Source of the DNA: Armillaria gallica
Lineage: Eukaryota; Basidiomycota; Agaricomycetes; Agaricales; Physalacriaceae
DNA: 64,000 nt
Direction of reading: 5' to 3'
NCBI GenBank assembly: GCA_037576215.1
Contig: JBANDB010000015.1
Location: forward strand, 868,001-932,000
Under the pieces are notes generated by a model. It was given only the letters and a program-made list of their open reading frames with translations, made no database searches and was not told the origin of the DNA. The first letter of the stretch is position 1. Each line of letters starts with the position of its first letter. This document shows, one piece after another, positions 21,884-35,034 of this stretch. The position numbers and the translations under genes are program-made.

Positions 21884-24800
21884 GGTGAAGGTAAACGATA
21901 ATTCTGTTTCGATGGCGGCATTTATAGCAGAAATATGGCATCTTTTGCCGAACGTACGCGTATGCTTGCCGTCTCACTGTAGGATGACTCAGATTGGGGA
22001 ACCATTGCCTGCCGTAATGCAGCCGACGTCATTTTGGTAGCACTAACTATAGCCAAGCATCAAGCATCAGCAGCAGCACTTGAATAGAAGAAGACGAAAA
22101 TATACCTTGCAAGCGAAGAAAACGCCTCCGCTTAATACTACTGTAAAAGGTCATCTAGTAGGTCAGAAGGAGAACCGATCCCTTGCAAGGCGAGATACGT
22201 ATTTGTCTTGCTAGAAAGTAGGTATCTGACCACGGGAAGAGCGAACGTAGTTGCGTCGTTCATTTTCGTGATGATACAGGGGGATTGCGTCCTCACTTTG
22301 ACCAACTTGTAGCTTAACGCCGAGTTCGCCGTATATGAAGTGACCCCGGAAATTTGGGCTCTGTCGGAGTGGCCAAAATCGCGCAGCTGCAGGGTCATTA
22401 ATAATGAGTATCCAAAGGAAACATACAGGCGATCGGGAAAACAAATACCTCGAGTGCTTTTCCTGCCCACGCGGTTTACCAGGTTCATGTATCAGGATGA
22501 GCGAGTGCCTCGGGGTAGGAGATGTCCTCGTGATTCAGTACTGCACAATCTTTGCATCCCTAGGTAAGATGCCATGGTTGGGAATAAGAATGCCGGCAGC
22601 GGTGGTGTCGAGTGGCTGCTCACAGTGATCAGAAGACACGATAAGATAGCTCGGAAGTCATCTCCGTGCCAATCCACTGTCGTATTGCTCCACCATTAAT
22701 CATCTAATAATTGAATGGCGGATATCCATCCTGAACAGCCTGCCAACTTTTGAAAGATGAGAACTCAGACAAGTTGTCGACAGTGAATGTCACTTACTAC
22801 AGCGTGGAGCCAAAGAGATAATACCAGATACTTATCAGGGTGTCGCAGAAGAAGAAATTGGTCCGAAGTTCCGAATAGAGATAAGATCATCAACCCGAAG
22901 AAAGTAAAATATTTGAAGTGATAAGGCCTGAGAGCCTGTAAGTAGATATTCCGTAGATTCGGTTCATGAAAGGGCCAAGGCACACGATCGATTATGGACC
23001 CTGATGCAATGAACTGTCCAGATCTGTTCAATCTACTAGAATCTGCCATCCCAGTACGCAACACACCTCACAGGGACAGGGAGGCAACGCAATATCAGCG
23101 CCACAACAAATCCTCGTGTTGCCAGTTGCGATCGATAGGTCTGCGGATAGGAGATATCAACCGCCGACGAAATACAAAGTACGCATTGGGAAACAAACAT
23201 ATTGGCGTAAAACATGTTCCCCAGTTGTCAGTAGTCCTTGCAACAAGGGTGGGCACGATAATGATGATAGCGTCCGGGGGTGAATATTTGGCAGATTTCT
23301 AACGAGGACTTGAAAAGAACGAGCTCGACGTCGCCCAGACCTCACCTGTCCGTTCCGGGATTCCGCGAACAAAGATTCTATGCGAAATACAGCCACTGAG
23401 ACTCTGACAGCGAATCTGCTACGTGTGATAGTAAATAAATGGTTGTCAGGTAGAGTATGCACACTATAACTGACATGGTTCGCGTACATTATCTGGAGAC
23501 AAGAATGTAACAGTTAAGCACACTCCGCCACCGAGACGGATCCGGAGATAGACTGGCATAGATATCTGGCTAGGCCGTACCGACGATCACAGGCATGCAC
23601 GTCCTCCTGATTGCGAGCGCCGACATCTGGGTTACAGGCACACTCATCTCTCAGCATGTCACGATTTTGTAGAAGATTCGGTCTTGTTACAGTGGATCGA
23701 AAATGTAGGTGAAATTTTGTGCCTGTCCAAGTTGTAAAGTGTGCCTATCCTGACCTCTAGAAAACGGAGTCGGTGGGACCTAATAGACAATAATAATAAG
23801 CGACCGTCCCCGACAGATGCCGAATCGTCGCGTATCGATATCCCCACGCTGTACTTGCGCTATCCAAGCATTATGGTCGGGAGGAAAACCTATTTGGTTG
23901 TGCGATATTCAGAGGATGATCGGGCCGGTCTCCCGCTGGATTTTTTCACTTCTACTTACTCTTCCGGCCAGGAGTGGCTGGCTCAGTGCTCACTGGCAGC
24001 ACTCGGCGTTCCGGGGTATCAAAAATTTGACCTTTAACTCTTGCATCGCATATTAAATGCAGAAATTAGACTTCAAGCCAAGATTTAACTTTGTAGGATG
24101 CGAGGAGAGTCTCAAGAGACTAATCTTTATACTTCAAGCCAACCAGTCGCTCGGTTTTGGTCCGCTTGCATGTCAAACGCAAGAGCCGGGTATGTCAATC
24201 AAGTTGATGTTTCCTATATTTTAACACTGTAATTTATATCTAGATCTGAATCGCTGCTCGCCGAGGTGCTGGTCGTGTTTCCCTCAGGATGCATGATAAC
24301 CTTTATGGCGGCCAGAATGGTACAGTTCTTCTGAATAGCGAAATGTAGGACTAAAGCCAACTTAGCTCCTAAGCCGTGTTCACCCCAGCCATTATGCTTT
24401 GCCCAGAAAATGAGCCTACGTACCTACATTGACAGACCTTCATGCTCATGTTGGCGAGCTAGCCATAATTGATCACCTCACATTGACGTTCCAACGTACG
24501 CACCCGCCGCGCTACGTCTATATCCGTCGTGGAGTCAGTCAGGTACGTTACAATGGCTATTTTCTGCACTTGTCTCAACTTCCTAAACTCCGTCCATAGT
24601 CTTGAACTATCATATTTCTTCATATGGCCAACAATCAAGATAGCAAAACATTTGACAACTGACGTCGGTGTCCCTATGGAGCGGTTTTCGCTGGTAAGGT
24701 CAGGGTAAGGTCTTCTGGTCCACTGAAAGGTCATCTGCTTCTCTCACCGCAGGTAAAAGTTGTACGCCATCCGCGGCTTTGCGTCGAAAACCGAGTCTCG

Positions 24801-25560
24801 TGATAACACGACGCTACCGAAAGCACGCGGCCCTCAGGCTCCAAGACTAAGCGTTTTCTGATTACTCAGTACTGGCTTGCCATCGTGCTCTTTGGTCAGC
24901 TTCTCTTCGTACCTGCCCTTTACTGGAAGGCTGACCAAAGCCTTCAGCCCACTGTCAACGCTCGCGATCTTTCTAGTATTAGCCAATCAGTGAACTTCGA
25001 TCCTTCACTTCGTTGTTAACGGAGATTGAGTTTCAATTGGCGGAGCATCATTCCTTGTCGCCCTTCAGCAAACGACAAATGAACGAACGATGGATAGATG
25101 AGGTCCCCGTTCCCAACCATATTCATTTGACTCGACGCTAAACTGTCTTGAGATCAATTCCAGATATGATCTTCACTTACATGTACGCAGCACTTTCGCC
25201 CGCGCTGTAAGCGTGCGTAATAGAAATTCGTATCCATTCTTCCCGTGGACTCAACGCCTTCGTCCCTGACGTTAGCGTGGATTCATAGGCCTGTGGTTAC
25301 TGATGTGCCCGGTAAGCACGCGCTCTTCTTTTCTGTACCAATGAAATAATGAATTTACGGTGCAGCGCCGCCGAAATCCCCACAGAGTAGGGCCCCCTTA
25401 AACAAGCTAGAACTCTAACAGGCTCTAACCAAGTGCAAGTAAAGAGACCGGGGTAGGTCCCCAAGGCACAAAAAACATGTGAAGGAGTACTTCAAATTCT
25501 TCGAAGACAAATTCAGCCAAAATGGTACTTCCGCCATAGGACAGGCTTCCTCTATTCCAT
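21884..25560. other. Gene desert, part 1
   Basis: No gene could be built. Protein-like pieces exist, such as a minus-strand frame at 22488-22138 ending SPSDLLDDLLQ and a plus-strand piece near 24868-25018 with a hydrophobic AIVLFGQLLFVPALYWKA segment, but each is short, lacks partners and overlaps alternatives. Confidence 0.4.
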
Positions 25561-25860
25561 AAGCGTTCTATCTTTCTGGAATCTTTATTATGATGACGGG
25601 ACTGAGGTGGACTCGTCTGTCAATAATACGCACCGGTGGCGGGCTTGGCAATTCATTGTACGAAGGCAAGGGCACGGACCAGATACTCAGTTTTCTGGGG
25701 TTACGGTTCCCAAAATATGCATCTCCAAGGACCGATTTTCTCGAATTTCGTGTATTCGCCGCCCTATGTGTCGTTCGTTCCCCATGTACCCGTGTGCACC
25801 GATCCCCCGACCCCGACGATGTTGATCTTCAACGGTTCATCGCTTCAAGTCTATTTTTAA
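25561..25860 (+). pseudogene. Possible relic of a secreted or membrane protein
   Basis: Plus-strand pieces in two frames read YYDDGTEVDSSVNNTHRW, then VFWGYGSQNMHLQGP, and end TPTMLIFNGSSLQVYF. The last piece recalls the motif xFxFNGTAVxVYG found in Agaricomycete single-pass surface proteins of unknown function, where it follows a variable aromatic stretch. The frames do not join without indels, and no transmembrane exon was found nearby. This is an impression rather than a demonstrated homology. Confidence 0.2.
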
Positions 25861-27689
25861 AACAAACGCGAATACCGCAGTTGTCTCTATGAAGTACGTT
25901 GACTATAATGTTTCTTTGTGGCCGGCTTGCAATAATCGTTCGTATTTGTAAAGGTTTCGAGGCTGATGTTTACGGAGGGTTCCCCTTCGATATTTGTACC
26001 ACGTAATTTCGTCCTCAATCACCTTCAACCCGCCTTCCAGAAGAAACCCACCACTCTAAAACCTTATACACCATGTGGGTGCCACAAGCATGGGTGCGTC
26101 ACTCTTTCGGGGTTGTATTCGTTTGTTCTATTATTTACTTTGGGCTGGATGTAGGTACTTCGGATTGAGGACTCTTCCTTACAGTTTATCATTCAGTCGC
26201 CGTGTACATATCTCTGCCATTAGTATACCATTCTAAGGCTAGGTGAGAGTTGCCCCTCTGAGTTCTTCAGCCGAGATTCTCATCGACGCAAGAATGCATA
26301 TACCCGGATGTGGAGTTCTCGATGGCCCCCATCGGTATTCAAAATCACTGTTGAGCTCACCGAAGTGGCGTACGATTTCTGGTCTCACTTAGTTTAGTCC
26401 CCCACAAGCGAGTGAAAGACATTTTGTTGCAAACTCTACTCGTTCCCTCGGACATTATCTAGGACTCTTCGCATTGTTTGGCAATAGCGCGTCCTCGGAG
26501 GTGAGCAAAGGTACGCGCGCGTATTCGAGGTTTATCTCAGGAGCACAAATCCTCAAACGAGAAACTTTTTGAATAGTAGGCCCAGACCGAGTTCAAGATT
26601 GTTTCAGTGGCTTAAATTTTATCTCTGACGATCCGCAGAAAGACAGACAGTTCGATCGCGACAATGTATAAATCGAAAACGCGATAGCATCCGTGGGTTC
26701 AGTCGCGTACACGTGAGTTGCTGCCTCCATTGAATTTTAGGTCGTATGAATAGAATGTGTAATTTTCAGGTTTCATCCACATCTTCTTTTCTCGGGTGCA
26801 CGGGCATTCTTGAACGCCATATTCCTTCGACTTTGGTGGTTCATTATTATTGGTATTTTTAATAATGGTCAACGGAGACGAATTGGTGATCGCGGATGCC
26901 TCCGAATGGGTAATTCTTTATTACTAAGAAGCTCAATAGTCTCCCGCGAAATCGTCAGTGTACGTACCTGATTCTACAACAATTTGGATTTACCTCACTG
27001 GGATATGTATCAGCATGACCGGTAACTTGAAAGTTCGGAGCTCAACCTCCGAAAGGCTGAAGCTTGATACCACGCCCTCTATCTGATGGCAATGCCTCAA
27101 GGGCATTTTTTTTCCACGTTATTCTGATGAAGGCGTGGGCTTATTCCGCCTGAAGTCGATGACCGTATTTGGAATTGGATACGGTGACCTGGAACCGCGC
27201 GATACATGAGACTACATTTTTTCGTTCCTTTAGATGCCTCAATCTCATGTTTCAGATACGATAGGCTGACCTTCTCTCACAAGGATTAACCTTTTCACTG
27301 CGGTCTTCTGTCGTCGTCTTCGCCCCTGTTCGGTCAATGGAAACAGGAAATTAACTACCCAAGTTCATAATGATGATGGAAATCACCGTGAAATACAACT
27401 GCTGCTCTTCTCTATAGAATTTAACCATGACTTTTTAGAGTCGAAAACACTGCTTGAATTCCTTGGTATCATCGTTGTCGCCGAGCCGGACTAGCGGCAC
27501 AAAGGTGATTGGCTCGCGGATCTAGCATCAAATTTGTATTGCCCGATCTGGTATGTGCCGTCCCGAACTCGGAAAGTTTCTGTTGACCATCTAGATGAAG
27601 TGCTCTGGACTAAATTATTGTTTATTTATACGACTGCGATGGCCGTTCCTTTCTACTGAACCTTGCTCAACATTTCTACAAATTCACCT
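25861..27689. other. Gene desert, part 2, and regulator upstream region
   Basis: No gene is recognised. The isolated ATG at 26873 opens MVNGDELVIADASEW before a GT, but no following exon was found. The last few hundred bases should contain the promoter of the Zn(II)2Cys6 gene. No clear TATA box is seen. Confidence 0.4.
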
Positions 27690-29193
27690 ATGCACTCGTC
27701 GATACCTCGAGCCATGAACTTTGGACATTCGCATTTAGAGGCGTGGAACACAGGATTCGAGGAATTGTCTGGGGTCTACTCGAACGTCGAGGCGAGTGCT
27801 CATGATGGTGACAATGGCGCTCGTAGTGGTGACCATCCTGGAAACCTTGCTCATCCACAACATCAGTCCCAGCGCCCACTCCACACGACCCAGCCTCTTC
27901 AGACATCGGCGTATCAGTCCTCGTCCCAGCCGAACAGCTGGGCGCCTCGTTACGATTCCTACGACCCCCCTCTGACGACCCAGCATTACACGCTCGATGG
28001 CGGATATTCTCCGTTCACTCATAATGCCCCCAGTTATCCTACCCAGCCTGGTGCTTACCCTACACAATCTTCATATCCACCTCCACGACTCACACCCCCA
28101 TCCCATCACGGGAGTCAGACACAATCCAATAATGATACTCGTCTTTCGTTTGCAGGGTCCCTCGATCCTTCGACTGGAATTTTTTATCGTACGCCGGAGC
28201 ACCCGCGCTTACGCACAGCACAGGCGTGTGAAAAGTGCCGGACACGAAAGGCTAAGGTATTTCAATGCCATTATTTCTGTCTAGTCACTGACCCACATTC
28301 GACTGTGTAGTGCAGCGGCGAGCATCCGTCGTGCAAACGATGTCTTACTAGAGGTCTCATCTGCCGCTACGCCCCAGAGGGTCGCGTGCGCGGTCCTAAC
28401 AAACCCAAGAAGCCAGTCGCTTCATCTGAAGGCGCGTCACCACCATTGTCCCAAAATCAAAGTTCACGACAACGCCGACCTGGATCTTCTGGTTCCCCAT
28501 CGACGTCCCACACGGCCATGGAAACCTCATCTGGGCAGTCTACCAGCACAATCACGACAGAACTTCGCCCCGTCACAGTTGCTACGCCACCGTACCGGTC
28601 ACACAATCGTCGGCCATCCTTATCCCTGTCTACGAACCGCTCTTCAAGGCCACGTCCACCTAACTTGGAGTTGGATACAATGTCCAGCCCAATCGGGACC
28701 GATGGAAACGAGATGCCCTTGAGCTCTGTTTCTGCACCCTCTCAGACGTTCCCTTCTTCCCAACCGATGGGAGATTACTCTCGTGTGCGACCGATGTTAT
28801 CATTGTCAGATGACGAGCGGCCACAGACAGGTTCATTCACCCGCGCGGCATGGCAGGCTTGTCTAGGAACTCGCCCGATTCGAAGTAAGTATGACCGCAT
28901 CTTACTGCTCTCTCGTACACTCGTCTGATGGATGCCTTTCGTCGTGTAGCCCCACCTCTGCTGTTTCCCTTACGTTTAACAGTACCGGAACTACGCCCCC
29001 CCATGTGTATCAATCAACCCCCCCTCATTCTACTAACTACCATTACGATCTCACACCTCCGCCGGCAGGTACGCAAACCTACCATTTCCGTAACGCGACC
29101 CCACCGCCATCGCAAGCCTATAGCCGGGCTTCTTACCATATGACTGACGATGATGGCATGAGTTTGACGTATCCATCGCAAACGGGAGTATAG
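27690..29193 (+). CDS. Zn(II)2Cys6 transcription factor
   Basis: Three exons, 27690-28256, 28311-28888 and 28950-29193, about 462 residues. The first intron (54 bp, phase 0) falls inside the zinc cluster, which reads ACEKCRTRKAK then CSGEHPSCKRCLTRGLIC (Cys 180, 183, 190, 197, 200, 207). That is the exact Cx2Cx6Cx6Cx2Cx6C pattern of the fungal binuclear zinc cluster, followed by a basic linker. The regions on both sides are Pro/Ser/Gln/Tyr-rich and low in complexity, typical of activation regions. No fungal-specific MHR domain is seen. The second intron is taken as GTATGA...GTGTAG, because this restores the readable C-terminus ending SLTYPSQTGV; the AACAG acceptor 33 bases later is possible. 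It should be a nuclear DNA-binding regulator. The nearest plus-strand neighbour is the GMC oxidoreductase, 1.9 kb downstream. Confidence 0.85.
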
Positions 29194-31072
29194 TCTAGTA
29201 TTGGAATTGGACTTAATTTACTTACTTATCTTCTTGAGCTACTCACGCATAATAAGACACGTATCACGTTCTACTAATCCTACGTCCTTCCGCATAGCGC
29301 GCGCGAACACGTTCCGCTCCTTTGACGATCGCTTGTAGCTTCTGGTGTGCGTACTTTAACCTTCATAAGAATACTATGCTATTAGAGCGTCCTGCCCAAG
29401 CTCCAACAAAATTAGAGACGCGTGCTTCAATTAACACACTGTCTGCTGATTGTAGAAGTCCTTTCAAATTGCCTTCTCTTCAAGGAAAATCACGCCCTTC
29501 GCACTTACTAATCAAATTTGAGTTGCGATATCTCTGATCGATTGACCGATCAGGAAAGAAACTTGACGCGACGCCTCAGGCTGTTGTACAATATACTGGA
29601 TCTTGACGAGCAGTTGAATATTATCGCCTTGACTTCGAAGAGTTCTCTCCATGAGATACATTGAAGTGGCTCGTTCACAATTAACGATGCTTAATCAAAG
29701 CTGCAGTTCCTACTCCGCTATTTCCAAATCTCGTCCACCCATTGTCTTTTCCCGATCATCAGCACATGTCGTCCAGACCCTAAAAAGACACGCCAAACCC
29801 AGATAATTTTTCCTACAATTCATTGTCGATCAGCGTGCTTTTCGGGGTTTCCAAGAGGGTAAGGCGCTTCAACCTGGCAACGCCACGTCCACAACCGTAA
29901 TTCGTGATCTTTCGGGGTGTCCCCTCTTCGTATTAATATATGTCGGGACCGAGAATGAAGGTCGGAAGGATTCGGATGGTGTTGTGAAGCAGCGTCGGAC
30001 GCCCGTCAGGCGGCTGATTGGTCGATACCAAATTTTTAGAATTCTTCAGGCACGTCGTCCAAAGATTTTTTTCTCTTTCAGACCTAGGGGTGGAGGTGAA
30101 GGGCAGATGGTCATGATCCCTCCTGATCGCCCGTGGCAGTCGAAGCTATGAGAATAGGCGGCCTGGACCACATTTTGGGTCGCGGAACAGAACGGTGGTC
30201 GTCGAGATCGACACTGACGCCTAGCCAAAGTCGATGGTCTCGAAGTTCCCCTAGATTTCCGGCAGCCTGGCTAGATCCACGCGCCAGGAATGAAACTTGG
30301 GCAAATTCGATTATTAAATTGCTGCCAGCCAGTGGACAATTGTGTATCCATGTCCTGAACCAGAACAGCAAGAAACATGCGATGCTGTACCAGTACGTGA
30401 TGGAAATTTCCGAGAAAGTCTTGGACAGGGGCGGGACCGCGAGTTCTCAGAAAAGTATCAGGATTCCAAACTTCTGAGGCACTTCAATGTTCTCTCAGGC
30501 TGCTCGGGCTTTATGAGGGGATGGTTTTCGGGTTTACGTCGGAATAACGATCTCGCTGAAAACAAAGGCTAGTCGAAGGCTAGAAGCCACGGAGGGAGAG
30601 GCATACCCCCATAGTCGCGGTAAGCACGGACGACGCCAGACCGTGCACAACGGGGTAGGTACAAGACATCCTTTCGTGGCGAGAGGAATGGACAAATCGC
30701 GGAGAATTTGAGTATGCTGAAATGCCGAATCGGCTAGTGGGGCTCCGCTTCAATATACGACCTGCTGTCAAGAACGTTAACTTTCATTTTACAGTACGTT
30801 ATTCCTCAGGCTCACACATTGCAAAGAAGGCCTTTGAACTTTCATGCGACGCCAGCTCGGTCTATTATTCTGTGAACTCTTGACGCAACCGAGATGACTT
30901 TGTTCGACGGCGGCATCTTCATACCGTGGTGGAGACTTGATTCGATGCTGAAACGTCACAAGCGCGCGCTTTACCCTGCTTTACCCTTGATACACCGTCA
31001 ATCTTGTTTGACCGATGAAATGTAATATTGGATTACTTGTACGTGTTACCAGGTGTCGCATGACCTTTTGCC
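29194..31072. other. Intergenic; no gene recognised
   Basis: Several overlapping frames at 30046-30570 and short ones elsewhere, with no domain. The last 200 bases hold the GMC promoter. Confidence 0.4.
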
Positions 31073-31079
31073 TATATAA
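31073..31079 (+). promoter_or_regulatory. TATA box of GMC oxidoreductase gene
   Basis: TATATAA lies 45 bases upstream of the GMC start codon, in the expected range for a short 5' UTR of a strongly expressed secreted enzyme gene. Confidence 0.5.
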
Positions 31080-31123
31080 CCTTGGCATTTACGAGCGCTC
31101 GTTACGTCTGGCTTTCTTTCGCT

Positions 31124-33525
31124 ATGCGTGTCGTTTCGCTCACACTATTGAGCTTAGTATCTTGCGCTCTCGCTTCTCCTCTAACCAAACGCGCCTCTGG
31201 TGTCACGACCGACGCCTCTCAAGCTAATGCTCAATCCTTCGACTATATTGTTGTTGGCGCCGGTCTTACTGGAACAACAGTGGCTGCGCGACTGGCAGAA
31301 GATTCTGGTGTAACGGTTCTTCTCATCGAGGCCGGAGCAGACAATCGCGACGATTCTCGCGTCTACGATATCTATGCTTATTCTCAGGCCTTCGGCACCG
31401 AACTAGATTGGAGTTGGTCGACAGATGATGGCAAGACTATCCATGGGTAAGTCTTTTTTCATTCAGGCTGTCAAATCATTCACCTCTCGACTAGCGGGAA
31501 AACCTTGGGTGGAAGTTCCTCGATCAACGGAGGGCACTACACGCGAGGTTTGGATGCGCAATTTGACGCTTGGTCTTCTCTCCTGGAAGACTACGAGTCA
31601 GACGTGGGCTGGAATTGGGACGGTATGCTCAATTACATGAAAAAGGTTAACAACCCGAGATCATTCCACTTGCCGCTGTTTGACAAATTTCTCTGCCTAG
31701 TCGGAGGCTTTCTCCGCACCTAACGGCCAACAGTCTGCAAAGGGCGCACAATTCAATGGCGATTATCACGGATGGGGCGGTCCTGTTCAAGTAACGTACC
31801 CCGATCTGATGTACGGTGGACCTCAGCAGGGTGATTTTGTCAACACAATCGTCAATCTCACAGGCATCTACCATTCCCCCGATCTCAATGGCGGCGGAGC
31901 CAACTCGGTCTCGATCACACCTCTTGTGAGGAAAAGTTTGACCCCATCCCGTTATTTCTAACAATCATATGTAGACCATCAATTGGCACGACGATGACCA
32001 CCGTTCTTCATCTGTCCAGGCGTACCTTAGCCCTGTCGAAAGTGTACGGACCAACTGGCTCACCCTTGCCGAACATCAGGTACGTTTTGACAACGCACAT
32101 GGACGTATCGGCTTATAATCGCCATGATAGGTTACTAAAATTAATTGGGCCAACGCCGGTAGCATTCCCTTGACTGCATCTGGTGTTGAATTTGCTCGCA
32201 CAAGTGGAGGATCCACCCGATATACTGCCACTGCGAACAGAGAGGTCATTATTGCATGTGGTTCCATTCAGGTTTGCTCCGCTCTTGTTTATGCAATGAT
32301 CTCTGACGTACTGACGCATCATTTCAGTCTCCTGCGTTACTTCAACTTTCTGGAGTCGGTGACTCTGACGTCCTGGGTCCTCTTGGAATCAATACACACA
32401 TTGATCTCAAGACTGTCGGCAAAAATCTCCAGGAGCAGGTAAGTACTTGCCATCATCATGCTCATATTACCTAGGCACGACTCATTTATTATTCCTAGAC
32501 AATGAACTCCCTTGGCGCTGACAGTAACGTTGACTACGGAGGCAGCGGACCTTCGGATGCCATTGCGTACCCGAATATCTACCAGGTATTTGGTGACGAT
32601 GCAGCAGCGTCTGTTAGCAAGATCCAGTCTAGCTTGTCATCCTGGGCCAGCAGTCAGGCGAGCTCGGCGTTGAGTGCAGATGCTTTGGAGCAGATATACA
32701 ACATCCAAGCCGATTTGATCATCAACCAGAACGGTGAGTTAGACCATCATATGAGATTTAAATGTTAATTGACATTGCATATCATATATCAGCACCCATC
32801 GTTGAGCTTTTCTTCGATAGTGGTTTCCCAGCGTGAGCTTGGTTGTTTGGTTCATGCCATATGTTCTAACGTTCCTCTCAAGTGCTCTTGGTATTGATCA
32901 ATGGCAGTTGCTCCCATTCAGCAGAGGAACCGTCCAAATCTCAGTACGCGAAACTATCCAACTGTACCCAGACCCTTTTAGTCATGTGTTTCATAGACAA
33001 CGGACCCATTCACTCAACCGGCAGTTAACGTCAACTATTTCTCCGTTGACTGGGACCTCGACGTCCAGATTGCCAGCGCCCGGCTGTCTCGTACTATTCT
33101 TACCAGTCCCCCACTCAGGTGCGGTGTTTTGAGGCCGAAATAGACTTGGGTACTGATGACGAATTATATAGCTACCTCTCAACCGGCGAAGTCATCCCGG
33201 GGGACTCAGTTCCCGACGATGGCGACCGCGGTACCGAAGACGATTGGAGATCGTGGATTACCAATGGCTTCGCGGCGGTGTCGCACCCGATTGGGACATT
33301 GGCTATGATGAAACGTAGTCTTGGCGGTGTGTTATATTCTCTTTTTGGCTTGCAGTATTTGATTGTCGTGCAGGTGTCGTCGACTCTCAGCTTAAGGTTT
33401 ACGATACCTCTAACGTTCGCGTTGTTGACGCTTCGATTGTGCCGATCCAAATTAGCGCTCATCTTGCCGCAGGGTTGTATGGTGTTGCCGAAAAGGCGGC
33501 CGATCTAATCAAGGCCTCATATTGA
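31124..33525 (+). CDS. GMC oxidoreductase, glucose oxidase-like
   Basis: Twelve exons (31124-31446, 31495-31645, 31701-31925, 31975-32079, 32131-32271, 32328-32438, 32499-32733, 32793-32832, 32883-32943, 32997-33118, 33172-33326, 33374-33525) give 606 residues with every phase consistent. A signal peptide (about 1-18) is followed by a Kex2-like LTKR. The FAD motif GAGLTG is at 45-50 with LLIEAG after it. GGKTLGGSSSINGG is the GMC signature 1 region, and CGSIQSPALLQLSGVG is signature 2. The catalytic pair is His543 (SHPIGTLAM) and His586 (ISAHLAAG), spaced 43 residues as in glucose oxidase. Segments such as LFFDSGFPA and LLPFSRGTVQI also resemble glucose oxidases more than aryl-alcohol oxidases. 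The enzyme should be an extracellular flavoprotein that oxidises a sugar or alcohol and gives H2O2 or reduces quinones. Its last exons are repeated in the adjoining tandem duplication. Confidence 0.93.
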
Positions 33526-34070
33526 GTGTCTTGATGCCCTATACTTATTTTCACTTGGACAGTTGTTTTCCTTCGTATTAACAAAAGATGGTTTGCTCAT
33601 CGACGTTCTTTTCGAATCCATACCCTACGAACTTGTATAGTAACTATTGTAACAATACTAGTTTCCACTGATTTGTGAGCACTCTTTTATTCCCCGACGA
33701 GGTTTAAACGCTCACGTTAAGAAAGGAAAATTGACGCGCCAGTAGTAATGGTTACACTCGAGGTAAGCTGTACGATGAAATTGCGTCCAGGATGTTCCTT
33801 GGAGCTGCTGCGGGGCATGTATGACCCTCGAACACGAAGAATCTATCAGGTGTTTGGGATATCTATTTTTCAGGCAACCCCACGATGCGCTCAATCTTAT
33901 TTCAAGTCACGAGTAAGGTTGCTTGAGGCCTTCATCATGCATGTGGTTGTTCGGCATAGATGCAGTGGCGCAGAGTTAATATCAGGCTCTGTTCCCAACC
34001 ACGTCGGTCTCGTCTTTCCGTAGTGAGAACCATCTCCTCCATTGGGGGCGCCTGGAACGCTGGAAATGGC
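33526..34070. other. Intergenic inside unit A
   Basis: GMC 3' UTR followed by the promoter region of secreted-protein copy A. It is more diverged from unit B than the flanking coding parts. Confidence 0.5.
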
Positions 34071-34078
34071 TATATGAA
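34071..34078 (+). promoter_or_regulatory. Degenerate TATA box, secreted-protein copy A
   Basis: TATATGAA, 74 bases before the start codon, aligns with a perfect TATATAAA at the same place in copy B. The single change weakens the consensus. Confidence 0.4.
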
Positions 34079-34144
34079 CTATGGTTTATGGACTGAAGTC
34101 TCTCCATCGAACGAATCACCCTCTCCTTCGATACTACAAGCACA

Positions 34145-35034
34145 ATGCACTTCTCTGTCGCTTTTCTCCTTTCTGCCTTCGCGCTCATCAGCCCCGTCTT
34201 GTCGGGTACGTTCTACATGGTCATGACCATTGTGTTGTCGACTGACGCTTCTTGTAGAGGTCTGCCCAGGACAAGTCACGCTCAGTGAGACCTACATTGG
34301 CGTGGACAAGAACGTCAAGGTCGAGACCGTGTCGTGCCCCGATGGTGCTCTCACTAAGCGTGGCGACCTGGTTTCCCGCCAAGCGTCGCCTGTTACGAAT
34401 GTGTGCGGAGCGCAGTGTAAGCTATTTTTGCATTTTTCTGCGTGGGTGTTTTGATTGATATATATGACCAGGCAACACGTTCTGCTTCACTCCCAGCGGG
34501 GGTGGCCCTGATCCTAATGAGTGCCATGTAATTGCTGACGCGCTTCGCTTCAACGGTCAAAACTTTGGTAGGTGCCTATTTGGTTTTAGCAATTTCTCCG
34601 AGTTCACGTTCGAATAGGGAACACATTCACCATCAATAACGGCGTACGCTAGCATTCAATTCTAGACCATTGTCGTACGGATACTTAACAGCATATTTTT
34701 AGACTACCGGCAATATTGTGCTCATGACTTATAGCAGTTGCGAGTCGTTCTTTGTCAATCAAATCAATGGGCTTATGGAGTATTGTCGTCTTGACTGGGT
34801 ATGAGGACGGATCTTTTCTCAGTGTGATTAATCAGCTCAGTGCTTTCTTTCTTCCCTATAGGCCTCTGTCCTTGACTTCGTGGCTCCGAACTGCCAATCC
34901 ACTCAGAATGCGCATGGTGGAGACTGCCTTGCTGCCGACGGAGGGTGGTTTATCCAGTGAGTTCTCTGTGGCTGCTATAGGCTTGTTATTTGACTAAGTA
35001 CGAATTCTCTCACTTCAGGGTCCAGCATTCTTAA
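34145..35034 (+). CDS. Small secreted Cys-rich protein, copy A
   Basis: Seven exons (34145-34205, 34258-34416, 34472-34567, 34618-34643, 34703-34798, 34862-34956, 35019-35034) give 182 residues. A signal peptide (MHFSVAFLLSAFALISPVLS) is followed by a mature chain with about eight cysteines. A KR-type dibasic site occurs near residue 55 (LTKRGDLVSRQ), so the N-terminal part may be a propeptide. Conserved-looking segments are NVCGAQCNTFCFTPSGGGPD, SSCESFFVNQ, APNCQSTQNAHGGDC and a final WFIQV. It resembles a family of uncharacterised secreted basidiomycete proteins; the function is unknown. The last exon is only 16 nt. Copy B (37267-38155) has the same exon structure and all splice sites. Copy A differs from B at positions such as RFNGQNFG against RYDSQNIG and GGWF against GRWF. 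Confidence 0.85.

Noticed and set aside
22138..22488. 116-codon minus-strand frame ending SPSDLLDDLLQ
   Set aside because: A second frame over the same bases reads equally protein-like and a plausible intron cuts it; no family is recognised, so it was not called a gene.
30133..30572. Two overlapping plus-strand frames of 114 and 76 codons
   Set aside because: Neither has a recognisable domain, and overlapping minus-strand frames are as long; probably chance.
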